A stretch of 64,000 nt of DNA from Planosporangium sp963837285 (GCA_963837285.1 CAWIMS010000005.1:2728001-2792000); one strand, 5' to 3'. Positions 1 to 8,506 are shown, counted from the stretch's first letter. Numbers and translations are program-made. The notes: generated from the sequence alone by a model not told the origin.

Positions 1-75
1 AGGGTACGCGCACTGCTGATGATCTTTTCGCGGGTATCGGACTTCGGCCTCGGCATGACCCTCCTCTCACTGACT

Positions 76-105
76 TTGAGGCGTACGGGGCACCGGTAAA
101 ACTAT
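76..105 (+). promoter_or_regulatory. Candidate promoter of the beta-lactone operon
   Basis: A TTGAGG hexamer (76-81) lies 18 nt before AACTAT (100-105), a plausible SigA-like pair about 65 nt ahead of the first gene. It is followed by ACCGGT-containing sequence (90s and about 113-118) that could be an operator. This is pattern reading only and rests on no transcription data. Confidence 0.3.
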
Positions 106-168
106 GTCGACCGGTCAACTTAGGCACCATGCCGACAGCACCCAGCGCACCGCCGCGATGGAGGATCG

Positions 169-1218
169 ATGACCCATACCCGCTTCGAATCGATCGGCGC
201 ATACCTACCGTCGACCGTTGTCTCCACGTCCGAACTGATCGGACGAATGACCTTCCAGCCTCCGTTCGACCTACAGGAAATCACCGGTATAGCGAACCGG
301 CGCGTGCATGACAAGCGCCCGGATACATTCGAGGACTCATTCATTCTGGCACTGCGTGCCGCGGCGGATTGCCTCTCCCGGTCCCGTTACCACGCCAGCG
401 ATCTCGACGTCATCGTCTCCACGTCGATCACCCGGTTCAAGGACGGCGAGCATTTCTATTTCGAGCCGTCCTTCGGGTACCTGCTGGCCGGCGCGCTCGG
501 TGCCCATAAAGCGATCCACTTCGACATATCCAACGCCTGCGCCGGCATGATGACCGGCGTCGCCGTACTCGACCGGATGATCAAAGCCGGCGTGGCCCGC
601 AACGGCATGGTGGTCAGCGGGGAGCGGATCACCGCCATCGCCGACACGGCGGTCAAGGAGATCAGCTCGACCTACGACCCGCAGTTCGGCTCGCTGACCG
701 TCGGCGACTCGGGCGCCGCGGTCATCCTCGACGAGTCGACGTCCGAGGCGGACCGCATCCACTACGTCGAAATGATGACCTGCGCCGAGTATGCGCATCT
801 GTGCATCGGCAAGCCGAGCGACCGCAACCAGGGCATCGCGCTCTACACCGACAACCATCAGATGCACAAGGAGGAACGGTCCCGGCTGTGGACCCAGTTC
901 CAGACCGACTTCCTGGCCAAGCGCGGCTCGACGTTCGCTGACGAGAAGTACGACTACATCGTCCAGCACCAGGTCGGGTCGAAGTTCATCCGCAACTTCA
1001 ACGGGTACGGCGAGAAGTTCTTCGGCAGCCCGATGCCGGAGTCGCTGGCCGTCGTCGACAAGTACGGCAACACGTCGTCCACGTCGCATTTCCTGGTGCT
1101 GCACGACCATCTGAAGAGCGGCAGGGCCCGCAAGGGCGGCAAGTACCTCTTCGTCCCGGCCGCCTCCGGTGTGGTCACCGGCTGCGTCTCCGCCACGATC
1201 TCGTCGCTTTCGGCGTGA
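169..1218 (+). CDS. KAS III / OleA-like thiolase, active subunit (LstA-like)
   Basis: A 349-residue ketoacyl synthase III fold protein that starts the operon, with GGAGG at 160-164 four bases before the ATG. The triad is visible: Cys124 in NACAG, His267 in VQHQVG and Asn301 in GNTSS. A Glu-Pro at residue 99-100 sits where OleA enzymes carry the glutamate base. Family knowledge: OleA and LstA condense two acyl-CoA units head to head without decarboxylation to give a 2-alkyl-3-ketoacyl product. The next gene encodes a partner lacking the triad, so a heterodimer like LstA/LstB is inferred. It could instead be an ordinary FabH-like enzyme, but the neighbours argue against that. Confidence 0.85.
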   Translation: MTHTRFESIGAYLPSTVVSTSELIGRMTFQPPFDLQEITGIANRRVHDKRPDTFEDSFILALRAAADCLSRSRYHASDLDVIVSTSITRFKDGEHFYFEPSFGYLLAGALGAHKAIHFDISNACAGMMTGVAVLDRMIKAGVARNGMVVSGERITAIADTAVKEISSTYDPQFGSLTVGDSGAAVILDESTSEADRIHYVEMMTCAEYAHLCIGKPSDRNQGIALYTDNHQMHKEERSRLWTQFQTDFLAKRGSTFADEKYDYIVQHQVGSKFIRNFNGYGEKFFGSPMPESLAVVDKYGNTSSTSHFLVLHDHLKSGRARKGGKYLFVPAASGVVTGCVSATISSLSA

Positions 1219-1226
1219 GGAGTCCC

Positions 1227-2117
1227 ATGGGTACCGCGATCGCGTCCACCGCCGTCAGCACCGACCCGGCGATCCGCAGCTCGATCGCGCACGCGTCGAC
1301 CGCGGCGACCGAGTGCCTGCGCCGGGCGGGTGTCCGCCCCGAGCAGGTCGACCTCTTGATCAACACGGGGGTGTACCGCGACTCGAACATGGCCGAGCCG
1401 GCGATGGCGGCGCTGGTCCAGAAGAACGTCGGCATGAACCTCGACTACGTCGAGGACCCGAATCCGTGCTTCTCCTTCGACCTGATGAACGGCGCCTGCG
1501 GGGTGCTCAACGCGGTACAGGTCGCCGGTGCGTTCCTGACCGCCGGCGGCGCCGAGTACGCGCTGGTCGTCTCCGGTGACACGCACCCGTCCGGGCGGCC
1601 GGTCGCCGACTTCCCCTACGCGTCGGTCGGGGCGGCGATGCTGCTGCGGCGTACCGTCGACGACGCGGTGGGCTTCGGCAAGGTACACACCGCCGGCGCG
1701 CACGACGCGGCCGGCCCCGCCGTGACCGGCTACATGGACGTCGGCAACTCCGGCACCCGGGGCCGGGAGAAGATCTCGGTGCACCGGGACGCCGACGCCG
1801 GGCCGCGACTGGTGGAATTCGCCGTCGCCGAGGTGCGCCGGCACGCGAGCGCGGAAGGTGTGGACCTGGCGGACGTGCTACTGGTCGCGAACCGGCCGAC
1901 ACCCACGTTCGGCGCCGAGGTGGCCGGCCGGCTCGGCATCGACCCGGCCGCCGTGGTCACCGTCGACACGGTCGACGGGGATCCGCACTCGTCCGCGCTC
2001 ACGCTCGGATACCACGACGCGGCGGAGCGGCTCGACCAGTACCCGATGGTTCTTTTCCTCGCGGCCGGCGCCGGACCGAGCGTGGCGTGTTCCTTCTACC
2101 GCCCGGAGCCGGCGTGA
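1227..2117 (+). CDS. KAS III-like partner subunit lacking the triad (LstB-like)
   Basis: A 296-residue KAS III paralogue. ATG 1227 is chosen because GAGGAG lies 4 nt upstream; a GTG at 1215 is possible. Aligned by eye to its neighbour, the catalytic Cys position is Ala90 (a Cys follows at 91), the His position is Asn (VANRPTP) and the Asn position falls in GDPHSS. The protein also starts later than usual KAS III enzymes. Glu57 in MAEPAM aligns with Glu99 of the first subunit, and in LstB a glutamate near residue 60 is thought to act as the base. I infer an auxiliary subunit that helps the active partner deprotonate its substrate. Confidence 0.8.
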   Translation: MGTAIASTAVSTDPAIRSSIAHASTAATECLRRAGVRPEQVDLLINTGVYRDSNMAEPAMAALVQKNVGMNLDYVEDPNPCFSFDLMNGACGVLNAVQVAGAFLTAGGAEYALVVSGDTHPSGRPVADFPYASVGAAMLLRRTVDDAVGFGKVHTAGAHDAAGPAVTGYMDVGNSGTRGREKISVHRDADAGPRLVEFAVAEVRRHASAEGVDLADVLLVANRPTPTFGAEVAGRLGIDPAAVVTVDTVDGDPHSSALTLGYHDAAERLDQYPMVLFLAAGAGPSVACSFYRPEPA

Positions 2118-4021
2118 CCCGGGCGGTCCGGGAACTCTCCGGTGTCGCGACGCGGTTGCGCGCGCACGCCGAGGACCTTCCCGACAAGCCGGCGGTCGTC
2201 GGTCCGGACGGACGCGTGCTGACGTTCCGGGAGCTGGACGAGGTGTCCGACGGGTACGCGGCCGGCTTCCTCCAGGCCGGCATCGGCAAGGGCACCAGGA
2301 CGGTACTCATGCTGCGCCCCGGGCCGGTGCTGTTCACCGTCCTCTTCGGACTGTTGAAGACCGGCGCGGTGCCGGTGGTGGTCGATCCCGGCATGGGGAT
2401 CCGCCGGATGCTGCACTGCTACCGGGCGGCCGGCGCGGAGGCGTTCGTCGGGGTACCGGTCGCGCACGCGGTCCGGGTGGTGAACCGCCGCGCGTTCAAG
2501 GGCGTGCGCACCACCGTCACCGCCGGCCGGCGCTGGTTCTGGGGCGGGCACACGCTGAAGTCGTTGCTGTCGCACGCCCCGGCGCTGCCGGACGTGCCGA
2601 TCGAAGCCGACGACCTGCTGATGGTCGGTTTCACCACGGGCAGCACCGGGCCGGCCAAGGGCGTCGAGTCCACCCACGGCGCGCTGGACGCGATGGTGCG
2701 GCAGGTCGCCGCCACGCACGACCAGAGCGCGGACGACGTCGGGCTGGTCACCTCGCCGATGTTCGGTGTCCTGCACCTGCTGGTCGGGTCGACCTGCGTC
2801 CTCGCGCCGGTCGATCCGACCCGGGTCGCCGACGCCGACCCGGCCACGATCGCCGACCTCGTCGACCGGTACCGGGTGACCACGATGTTCGCCTCGCCCG
2901 CGCTGCTCGACCCGTTGAGCCGGTACCTGGCCGCGACCGGGCGGCGGCTGCCGACCCTGCGCTGCCTGGTCTCCGGCGGGGCGCCGGTGTCCGCGGAGAT
3001 CGTGGCCGCCCTGCACGCCTCGGGCCTGGCTGTCCAGGCGACGTACGGGGCGACCGAGGCGCTGCCGATCTCCTCGATCGACGCCGCGACGGTCCTCGGT
3101 TCGACCGGCCGGCTGGCCCGCGAGGGCGCGGGTACCTGCGTCGGGCAGCCGGTCGACGGCATCGAGGTCCGGATCGTGCGGATCACCGACGAACCGATGC
3201 CGGCCTGGTCGGACGCGCTGCTGGCGGGGTCCGGCGAGGTCGGTGAGATCACCATCGCCGGCCCGACCGTGAGCCGCGGCTACCACAGGTCACCCGGCGC
3301 CGATGCCGCCGCGAAGATCACCGACGGCGAACGGGTCTGGCACCGCACCGGCGACCTCGGTCGGCTCGACGAGGCCGGCCGGATCTGGTTCTGCGGGCGC
3401 AAGAGCCAGCGGGTCGGCACGCTGTACACGGTCCAGTGCGAGGGCGTGCTCAACGCCCATCCCGACGTGTACCGGACCGCGCTGGTCGACGCCGACGGGC
3501 AACCGGTCGTCTGCGTCGAGGCCCGCGCCGGGGTGCCGGCGGCAGAGCACCCGCGGATCGCGGGTGAGCTGCGTGAACTGGCCGAGGGGCATCGGCTCAC
3601 CAGCCAGCTCCGGACGTTCCTGTTCCACCCGTCGTTCCCGGTCGACATCCGGCACAACGCGAAGATCAGCCGCGAGTACCTGGCCCGGTGGGCAGCCTCC
3701 CGGCTGCGGCCGGCAGGGCTGCGGCCGACAGGGCTACGGCCGACAGGGCTACGGCCGGCAGGGCTGCGGGCGGCAGGGCTGCGGGCGGCCTGGGCGATCC
3801 CGCTCGCCGGGTGGGCATTCCTCGGGTACGGGCTGGTGGCCGGCTTCCATCACCCGGTGCTGTGGGCGCTGTTCTGGCTCGACGCGTTCCTCAGCGTGGT
3901 GGTCCACGGTCTCCAGGTCCCGATCGGTGTGCGGCGCGGCCGGATGGCCGGACACGGCCCGGTGCGGTCGGCGCTCGCCACGTTCGTCCTGGGCGCCACC
4001 TGGTGGCGGGGACTGCCGTGA
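2114..4021 (+). CDS. OleC/LstC-like AMP-forming beta-lactone synthetase with membrane tail
   Basis: A 635-residue ANL-superfamily enzyme starting at GTG 2114, which overlaps the previous stop as GTGA. The adenylate motifs FTTGSTGPAKG and YGATEALPI are clear, as is TGDLGR. OleC-type enzymes use ATP to close a beta-hydroxy acid into a beta-lactone, which fits the KAS III pair before it and the reductase after it. After the catalytic domain (to about residue 530) comes a six-fold pentapeptide stretch (LRPAG/LRPTG/LRAAG, residues 531-560), then about 75 residues with two hydrophobic segments suggesting membrane attachment. Without the context it could be read as a fatty acyl-CoA ligase. Confidence 0.8.
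   Translation: MTRAVRELSGVATRLRAHAEDLPDKPAVVGPDGRVLTFRELDEVSDGYAAGFLQAGIGKGTRTVLMLRPGPVLFTVLFGLLKTGAVPVVVDPGMGIRRMLHCYRAAGAEAFVGVPVAHAVRVVNRRAFKGVRTTVTAGRRWFWGGHTLKSLLSHAPALPDVPIEADDLLMVGFTTGSTGPAKGVESTHGALDAMVRQVAATHDQSADDVGLVTSPMFGVLHLLVGSTCVLAPVDPTRVADADPATIADLVDRYRVTTMFASPALLDPLSRYLAATGRRLPTLRCLVSGGAPVSAEIVAALHASGLAVQATYGATEALPISSIDAATVLGSTGRLAREGAGTCVGQPVDGIEVRIVRITDEPMPAWSDALLAGSGEVGEITIAGPTVSRGYHRSPGADAAAKITDGERVWHRTGDLGRLDEAGRIWFCGRKSQRVGTLYTVQCEGVLNAHPDVYRTALVDADGQPVVCVEARAGVPAAEHPRIAGELRELAEGHRLTSQLRTFLFHPSFPVDIRHNAKISREYLARWAASRLRPAGLRPTGLRPTGLRPAGLRAAGLRAAWAIPLAGWAFLGYGLVAGFHHPVLWALFWLDAFLSVVVHGLQVPIGVRRGRMAGHGPVRSALATFVLGATWWRGLP
3704..3793 (+). repeat. Tandem repeat, six 15-bp units inside the OleC-like gene
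   Basis: Six consecutive 15-bp units of the form CTGCGGCCGGCAGGG, with single-base variants and a degenerate last unit, encode a pentapeptide repeat at the junction between the catalytic domain and the hydrophobic tail. The unit length keeps the frame, so copy number can change without breaking the gene. It looks like a minisatellite linker. Confidence 0.9.
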
Positions 4022-5028
4022 AGGTACTGGTCACCGGCGCGTCCGGATTCCTCGGCGGCCACCTGGTGGACGAGTGCGTGCGCGCCGGCGACCAGGTCCG
4101 CGCGCTGATCCGGCAGGGCTCAGGCCCGGTGCGGGACGTGGTGCGCGGCGACCTGGCCGACGAGGCGTCGCTGCGGGCCGCCACCCGGGGTGTCGACGCC
4201 GTGTACCACTCGGCCGCCCGGGTCACCGACCACGGCAGCCGGGCCCAGTTCTGGGACACCAACGTCGCGGGTACCGAGCGGCTGCTGCGCGCGGCCCGCG
4301 ACAACGGGGTGCGCCGGTTCGTGTTCGTCAGCAGCCCGAGCGCGGTCATGGACGGCTCCGACCAGGTCGACATCGACGAGTCCACGCCGTACCCGAGGAA
4401 GTTCCTGAATCTGTACTCGGAGACCAAGGCCGCCGCCGAGCAGCTTGTCCTGGCCGCCGACCGGCCCGGCTTCACCACCTGCGCCATCCGCCCGCGCGGC
4501 ATCTGGGGCCCGCGCGACTGGCACGGTTTCATGCCCCGGCTGATCGCGAAGATGCTCGCCGGCAAGCTGCCCGACCTGTCCGGCGGCCGGACCGTGTACG
4601 CGTCCCTGTGCCACTGCGAGAACGCCGCCCTCGCGTGCCGGCTGGCCGCGCAGTCAGACCGGGTCGGCGGCAGGGCGTACTTCGTCGCCGACGCCGAGCG
4701 CAGCGACGTGTGGGCGCTGGTCGCCGAGGTGGCCACCCTGTTCGGCGCCCATCCGCCGACCCGGGCGGTGTCGCCGGCGGTACGCGACGCGCTGGTGACC
4801 ACGATCGAGGCGGTGTGGCGGATCCCGTACCTCGCGCGCCGGTACCCGCCGCCGCTGTCCCGGTACTCGGTCGCGCTGCTGACCCGGTCGAGCACGTACG
4901 ACACCGGTGCCGCCCGGCGCGACTTCGGCTACCGCCCCCGGATCGACCAGCCCACCGGCCTGCGGCGGCTCAAGGAGTGGGTGGACGGGATCGGCGGGGT
5001 CGAGGAGTTCGTGAGGTACGCCCGATGA
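4018..5028 (+). CDS. OleD/LstD-like NAD(P)-dependent ketoacyl reductase (extended SDR)
   Basis: A 336-residue extended short-chain dehydrogenase of the 3-beta-HSD/epimerase type, starting at GTG 4018 and overlapping the previous stop. The nucleotide-binding TGASGFLGG is at residues 6-14 and the catalytic pair is Tyr133/Lys137 in YSETK. OleD and LstD reduce the 2-alkyl-3-keto acid to the beta-hydroxy acid that the OleC-type enzyme then lactonises. Its place between the lactone synthetase and the NRPS matches the order of the lipstatin genes as I recall it. The next gene overlaps by ATGA at 5025. Confidence 0.85.
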   Translation: MKVLVTGASGFLGGHLVDECVRAGDQVRALIRQGSGPVRDVVRGDLADEASLRAATRGVDAVYHSAARVTDHGSRAQFWDTNVAGTERLLRAARDNGVRRFVFVSSPSAVMDGSDQVDIDESTPYPRKFLNLYSETKAAAEQLVLAADRPGFTTCAIRPRGIWGPRDWHGFMPRLIAKMLAGKLPDLSGGRTVYASLCHCENAALACRLAAQSDRVGGRAYFVADAERSDVWALVAEVATLFGAHPPTRAVSPAVRDALVTTIEAVWRIPYLARRYPPPLSRYSVALLTRSSTYDTGAARRDFGYRPRIDQPTGLRRLKEWVDGIGGVEEFVRYAR

Positions 5029-7901
5029 CCGAATACCAGCGCCCCATCTCGCCCACCGAGTGGTTCTACCTGGCCGGGCAGCGGATCATGCCGCCGTTCG
5101 CGATCCAGTTGGTGGTCGAGGGCCGCGGGCAGATCGAGCCGGCGCAGCTCACGGAGGCGGTGGCGGCGGCCGCGGTGGCCTGCCCAGGATCCCGCCTGGT
5201 CCGCGACGGCCGCACCTGGCGCGCATCGCCCGACGCCGGCCCCCTGATCGGCACAATTTCCCGGAAACAGTGGCCTCCCGACCCCGCTGAGGCAACAACT
5301 TCCGGGAAGTTGTGCCAGGTCAGCATCAACGAGGGCGCCGTCGTCTTTCGGGCGTTCCACGGCGTGATGGACGGCCGGGGCGTCCTTACCTGGGCCGCCG
5401 ACGTCTTCCGTGCCCTGCGCGGCGAGCCACTCGCGGGCGCGCCGTCGACACTCACCGACTATGGGCTGCTGGAGCGCCTCGGTGCGACCGGGACAAGGCC
5501 ACCCCTGACCCTCGGTTGGCGGTCGCCGCTACGGGACGAAGCGGTCACGCGCTGGCGCCGCCGTACCCTCGACGGCAACCACCCCGGCCTCGTCGCGAAG
5601 GTGGCCGCCGCGATCGCGGCGCACTCCGGTCACCCGCGGTCCCGCTTCATGGTCCCGGTCGACCTGCGCCGGCACGTGCCCGGCCTCACGTCGACCGCCA
5701 ACCTGAGCCTGCCGATCTTCCTCGACGGCGATCCGGGCGAGCCATGGGAGCGCCTGCACGAACGGCTGTTGCGGGCGCTCGCCGATCGCCGGGAGCTGGC
5801 CGGTGGCCGGGCCGAACGGGCGGGGCGCCGGGTCCCGCTGCCGATCCTCGCGGCCGGGCTCAGCGCGATGCGTCACCGGTACCTCTGCTCGTCCGTCGTG
5901 TCCCACCTCGGCCGGATCGACCTGGACGCCTTCCAGGCACCCGGCTTCGAGGCGTCCACCGTGTACTCCCTGCCGGTGCACGCCCCGCTCGCGCCGCTGT
6001 CCGTGGTCGCCACCGAGCCGCCCGGCCGCACCGAGCTGACCGTCGCGCACCACAGCTCGGACGCCGAAGCCGACGCCCTGCTGGACGCGATCGAGTCCGC
6101 GCTCGCCCCGGGCGACCTGCGGCGGTGGACCGGCAACCGGACCGCCCGCGCCGACGTGCCGGCCGGCCGGACCGTCACCACTCTCTTCGAGCGTCAGGTC
6201 GACGCCACCCCGGACGCCGTCGCGCTGGCCGGTCCACAAGGGACGATCACGTACCGGCAGCTCGACCGGCGCGCCGACGTCGTCGCCCAGGAGCTGCGGG
6301 AAAGAAACATCGGCAACGGTATGATCGTCGGCCTGCTCGCCGACCGTACCGTGGAAGCGATCGCCGGCCTGTGGGGCATTCTCAAGGCGGGTGCGGCGTA
6401 CCTTCCGCTCGACCCGCAGCACCCGGACGAGCGGATCGGCTACCTGCTCGCGGACGCGCGGGCGCGGCTGTGCCTGGCGACCAGGAAGCACGCGCATCGG
6501 GTGTCCGACGCGCTGATCCTCGACGACCTGCCGACCGGTGGCGCGACGAGACAACCGACCCCCGGCGACCTCGCGTACGTCATCTACACCTCCGGCTCGA
6601 CCGGCCGCCCGAAGGGTGTCCAGATCGAACACCGCAACCTGATCAACTACGTGACCTGGGCGACGGAGCTGTACGCCGTCACGGCCGACACCCGGTTCGC
6701 CCTGTTCACGTCGCTCGCGTTCGACCTGACCGGAACGTCGATCCTCCTGCCGCTGCTGGCCGGTGGCAGTCTCGCGCTGGTACCCGACGATCTGACCCAC
6801 CTGAGCCTGCGCACGATGCTGGAGACCTCGGGCGCCAACGCGCTCAAGCTGACGCCGGCGCACCTGGACCTCATCGGCCGCCTCGAGCTGACGCTGCCGG
6901 CCGGCTTCCGGGTGCTGGTGGTCGGGGGTGAACAGCTCAGGGGCACGGTCGCCGCCCGGGCGCAGCGGATGTTCGGGCCGGCCTGCCGGATCGTCAACGA
7001 GTACGGCCCGACCGAGGCCACGATCGGCTGCGTGGTGCATGTGTTCGATCCGGAACGGGACGGGCCGGCGCCGGGTGTGCCGATCGGCCGTCCGGTCGCC
7101 AACACGACGGTACGGCTGCTGGACGCCGACCGGCGCCCGGTGGCCCGGGGTGAGGTCGGCGAGCTGTACCTCACCGGCGCCCAACTCACCCCGGGTTACC
7201 TAGGCGGTCGCGACCCGCACCGGTTCGTCCAACTCGCCGACGGCACCCGCGCCTACCGCACCGGCGACCTGGCCCGGCTCACCGCCGATGACGTGCTCGA
7301 ATACCTGGGCCGCGGCGACAACCAGATCAAGGTACGCGGTCACCGGGTCGAACCGGGCGAGGTCGAGGCGGCGTTGGAGGAGCATCCGGGCGTCCGGGGC
7401 GCGGTGGTCGTCGCGCGTGACCAGATGCTGTGCGCCTACGTGGTCGCGGACACGGCGGACGGCCTCCGGGAGTACCTCGCCGCGCGGCTGCCGAGGTATA
7501 TGGTGCCCGCCGCGATCGTGCCGGTCGCCGGGTTGCCGCAGACGACCAACGGCAAAATCGACGTCCACGCACTGGCACAACTTCCCCGAAGTAGTGGCCT
7601 CAGCACCCCTGTTAGGCAACAACTTCCGGGAAGTTGTGGCGATCCGGATCACCTGATGGACGCGGTCGCGAAGATCTGGGCGCGCGTCCTCGGCGTCGAC
7701 GTCGACCTCATCGAGCCGGACACCGGGTTCCACGCGCTCGGCGGCGACTCGCTCGCGCTGATCGAGATGGTCGCCACCGTCAGCGCCGAGTTGACCGGCC
7801 ACACCGGCGAGCGCGCGCTCCTGGCCGAACTCGGTGACATCATCCGCGAGCCGACCCTGGCCACGGTGTGTGCGGCGGCCCGCCGGGCGGGCGCCCGATG
7901 A
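5025..7901 (+). CDS. NRPS (C-A-T), predicted asparagine-activating, two in-frame repeat insertions
   Basis: A 958-residue single-module NRPS. The condensation-like domain (about 1-370) has HGVMDG at 112-117. The adenylation domain (about 385-845) has YTSGSTGRPKG near 521. The carrier domain has GGDSL with Ser909, and there is no thioesterase. Pocket residues read by eye: D567 L568 T571 K608 V632 G634 E659 I667 G668 K844, code DLTKVGEIGK, close to published Asn (DLTKLGEVGK) and Asp (DLTKVGHIGK) codes. The inferred role is to load Asn and esterify it to the lactone precursor, as LstE does with leucine. Two dispersed repeats (5246-5320, 7571-7645) are translated in frame, one before the HxxxDG motif and one between A and T domains. 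Confidence 0.88.
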   Translation: MTEYQRPISPTEWFYLAGQRIMPPFAIQLVVEGRGQIEPAQLTEAVAAAAVACPGSRLVRDGRTWRASPDAGPLIGTISRKQWPPDPAEATTSGKLCQVSINEGAVVFRAFHGVMDGRGVLTWAADVFRALRGEPLAGAPSTLTDYGLLERLGATGTRPPLTLGWRSPLRDEAVTRWRRRTLDGNHPGLVAKVAAAIAAHSGHPRSRFMVPVDLRRHVPGLTSTANLSLPIFLDGDPGEPWERLHERLLRALADRRELAGGRAERAGRRVPLPILAAGLSAMRHRYLCSSVVSHLGRIDLDAFQAPGFEASTVYSLPVHAPLAPLSVVATEPPGRTELTVAHHSSDAEADALLDAIESALAPGDLRRWTGNRTARADVPAGRTVTTLFERQVDATPDAVALAGPQGTITYRQLDRRADVVAQELRERNIGNGMIVGLLADRTVEAIAGLWGILKAGAAYLPLDPQHPDERIGYLLADARARLCLATRKHAHRVSDALILDDLPTGGATRQPTPGDLAYVIYTSGSTGRPKGVQIEHRNLINYVTWATELYAVTADTRFALFTSLAFDLTGTSILLPLLAGGSLALVPDDLTHLSLRTMLETSGANALKLTPAHLDLIGRLELTLPAGFRVLVVGGEQLRGTVAARAQRMFGPACRIVNEYGPTEATIGCVVHVFDPERDGPAPGVPIGRPVANTTVRLLDADRRPVARGEVGELYLTGAQLTPGYLGGRDPHRFVQLADGTRAYRTGDLARLTADDVLEYLGRGDNQIKVRGHRVEPGEVEAALEEHPGVRGAVVVARDQMLCAYVVADTADGLREYLAARLPRYMVPAAIVPVAGLPQTTNGKIDVHALAQLPRSSGLSTPVRQQLPGSCGDPDHLMDAVAKIWARVLGVDVDLIEPDTGFHALGGDSLALIEMVATVSAELTGHTGERALLAELGDIIREPTLATVCAAARRAGAR
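5246..5320 (+). repeat. REPIN-like repeat copy 1, inside the NRPS condensation domain
   Basis: Two inverted palindromic monomers. The right one contains the perfect 19-bp palindrome ACAACTTCCGGGAAGTTGT; the left one is degenerate, with ACA replacing one half-site triplet. The copy is read without stops and adds about 25 residues (about 75-99) upstream of the HGVMDG motif. Confidence 0.88.
7571..7645 (+). repeat. REPIN-like repeat copy 2, in the NRPS A-T linker
   Basis: The same two-monomer element, with a degenerate left half and a perfect right palindrome. It follows the A10 motif TNGKID of the adenylation domain and precedes the carrier domain, adding about 25 linker residues in frame. Confidence 0.88.
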
Positions 7902-8506
7902 CCCTCACCGTCCGCGCCGCGCGGCCGTCCGATGTCGACGCGGTCGTGCCGTTGATGCACGAGTCCTCCCGCGCGCTCGTCGACGCGACGTTCGGGCGGC
8001 ACGCCGGCGCCGTGCTGCGCCGCGACTTCGTGCGCGGCAAGGGCATTTTCGGGTACCGGTACCAGCTCATCGGTGTCCGCCCGAGCGGGGAGATCGTGGC
8101 GACCGTGACCGCGTACCCGGGCCGGCGCTACCGCCGGTTGTCCCTGCACACGCTGGTCTCGGCGATGCCGCTCGGCCCGGTTCCGCTGGCCGGCGTGGTA
8201 CGCCGGACGCTCGCGGTCGCCGGGCTGTTCGCTCCCCCGGCCCGGGACGGCCTGTTCATCGCGAACCTGTGTGTCGACGCGGGGCGCCGCGGTCGCGGGT
8301 ACGGCTCGCTGCTCGTCGCGCGGGCGACGGCGATGTACCGGCCGCGGGTCGTCGAACTCGATGTGTCGTTCGGCAATACCGGTGCGCAACGGCTGTACGA
8401 GCGGCTCGGATACAAGGTCACCCGGGAGACGCCGGCCCCGGACGGGAGCGGTCTGGACGGTTTCCGCCGGATGACGCGTGACGCCCGCGCGTACATTTGG
8501 TCGTAA
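7898..8506 (+). CDS. GNAT N-acetyltransferase of the beta-lactone operon
   Basis: A 202-residue GNAT-fold protein starting at ATG 7898, overlapping the NRPS stop as ATGA. The acetyl-CoA pyrophosphate loop is RRGRGYG (residues 130-136), followed by the usual C-terminal NTGAQRLYERLGY element. In lipstatin clusters the corresponding last step is an N-formyltransferase (LstF). A GNAT coupled to the NRPS gene suggests that the amino acid is N-acetylated instead, as in esterastin. The acceptor is inferred from context only; a self-resistance or unrelated acetyltransferase cannot be excluded. Confidence 0.8.
   Translation: MTLTVRAARPSDVDAVVPLMHESSRALVDATFGRHAGAVLRRDFVRGKGIFGYRYQLIGVRPSGEIVATVTAYPGRRYRRLSLHTLVSAMPLGPVPLAGVVRRTLAVAGLFAPPARDGLFIANLCVDAGRRGRGYGSLLVARATAMYRPRVVELDVSFGNTGAQRLYERLGYKVTRETPAPDGSGLDGFRRMTRDARAYIWS

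Noticed and set aside
1215..1226. GTG 1215 as the start of the second KAS III
   Set aside because: It would place the ribosome site inside the preceding gene with poor spacing; GAGGAG fits ATG 1227.
3704..3793. Tandem 15-bp units considered as a CRISPR array
   Set aside because: There are no spacers, the units are contiguous and in frame with the protein, and no cas genes are present.
3303..5024. The 5' part of the long frame that contains the NRPS
   Set aside because: It overlaps the OleC-like and OleD-like genes out of frame and encodes Arg-rich sequence without domains; the NRPS starts at ATG 5025 with an ATGA overlap.
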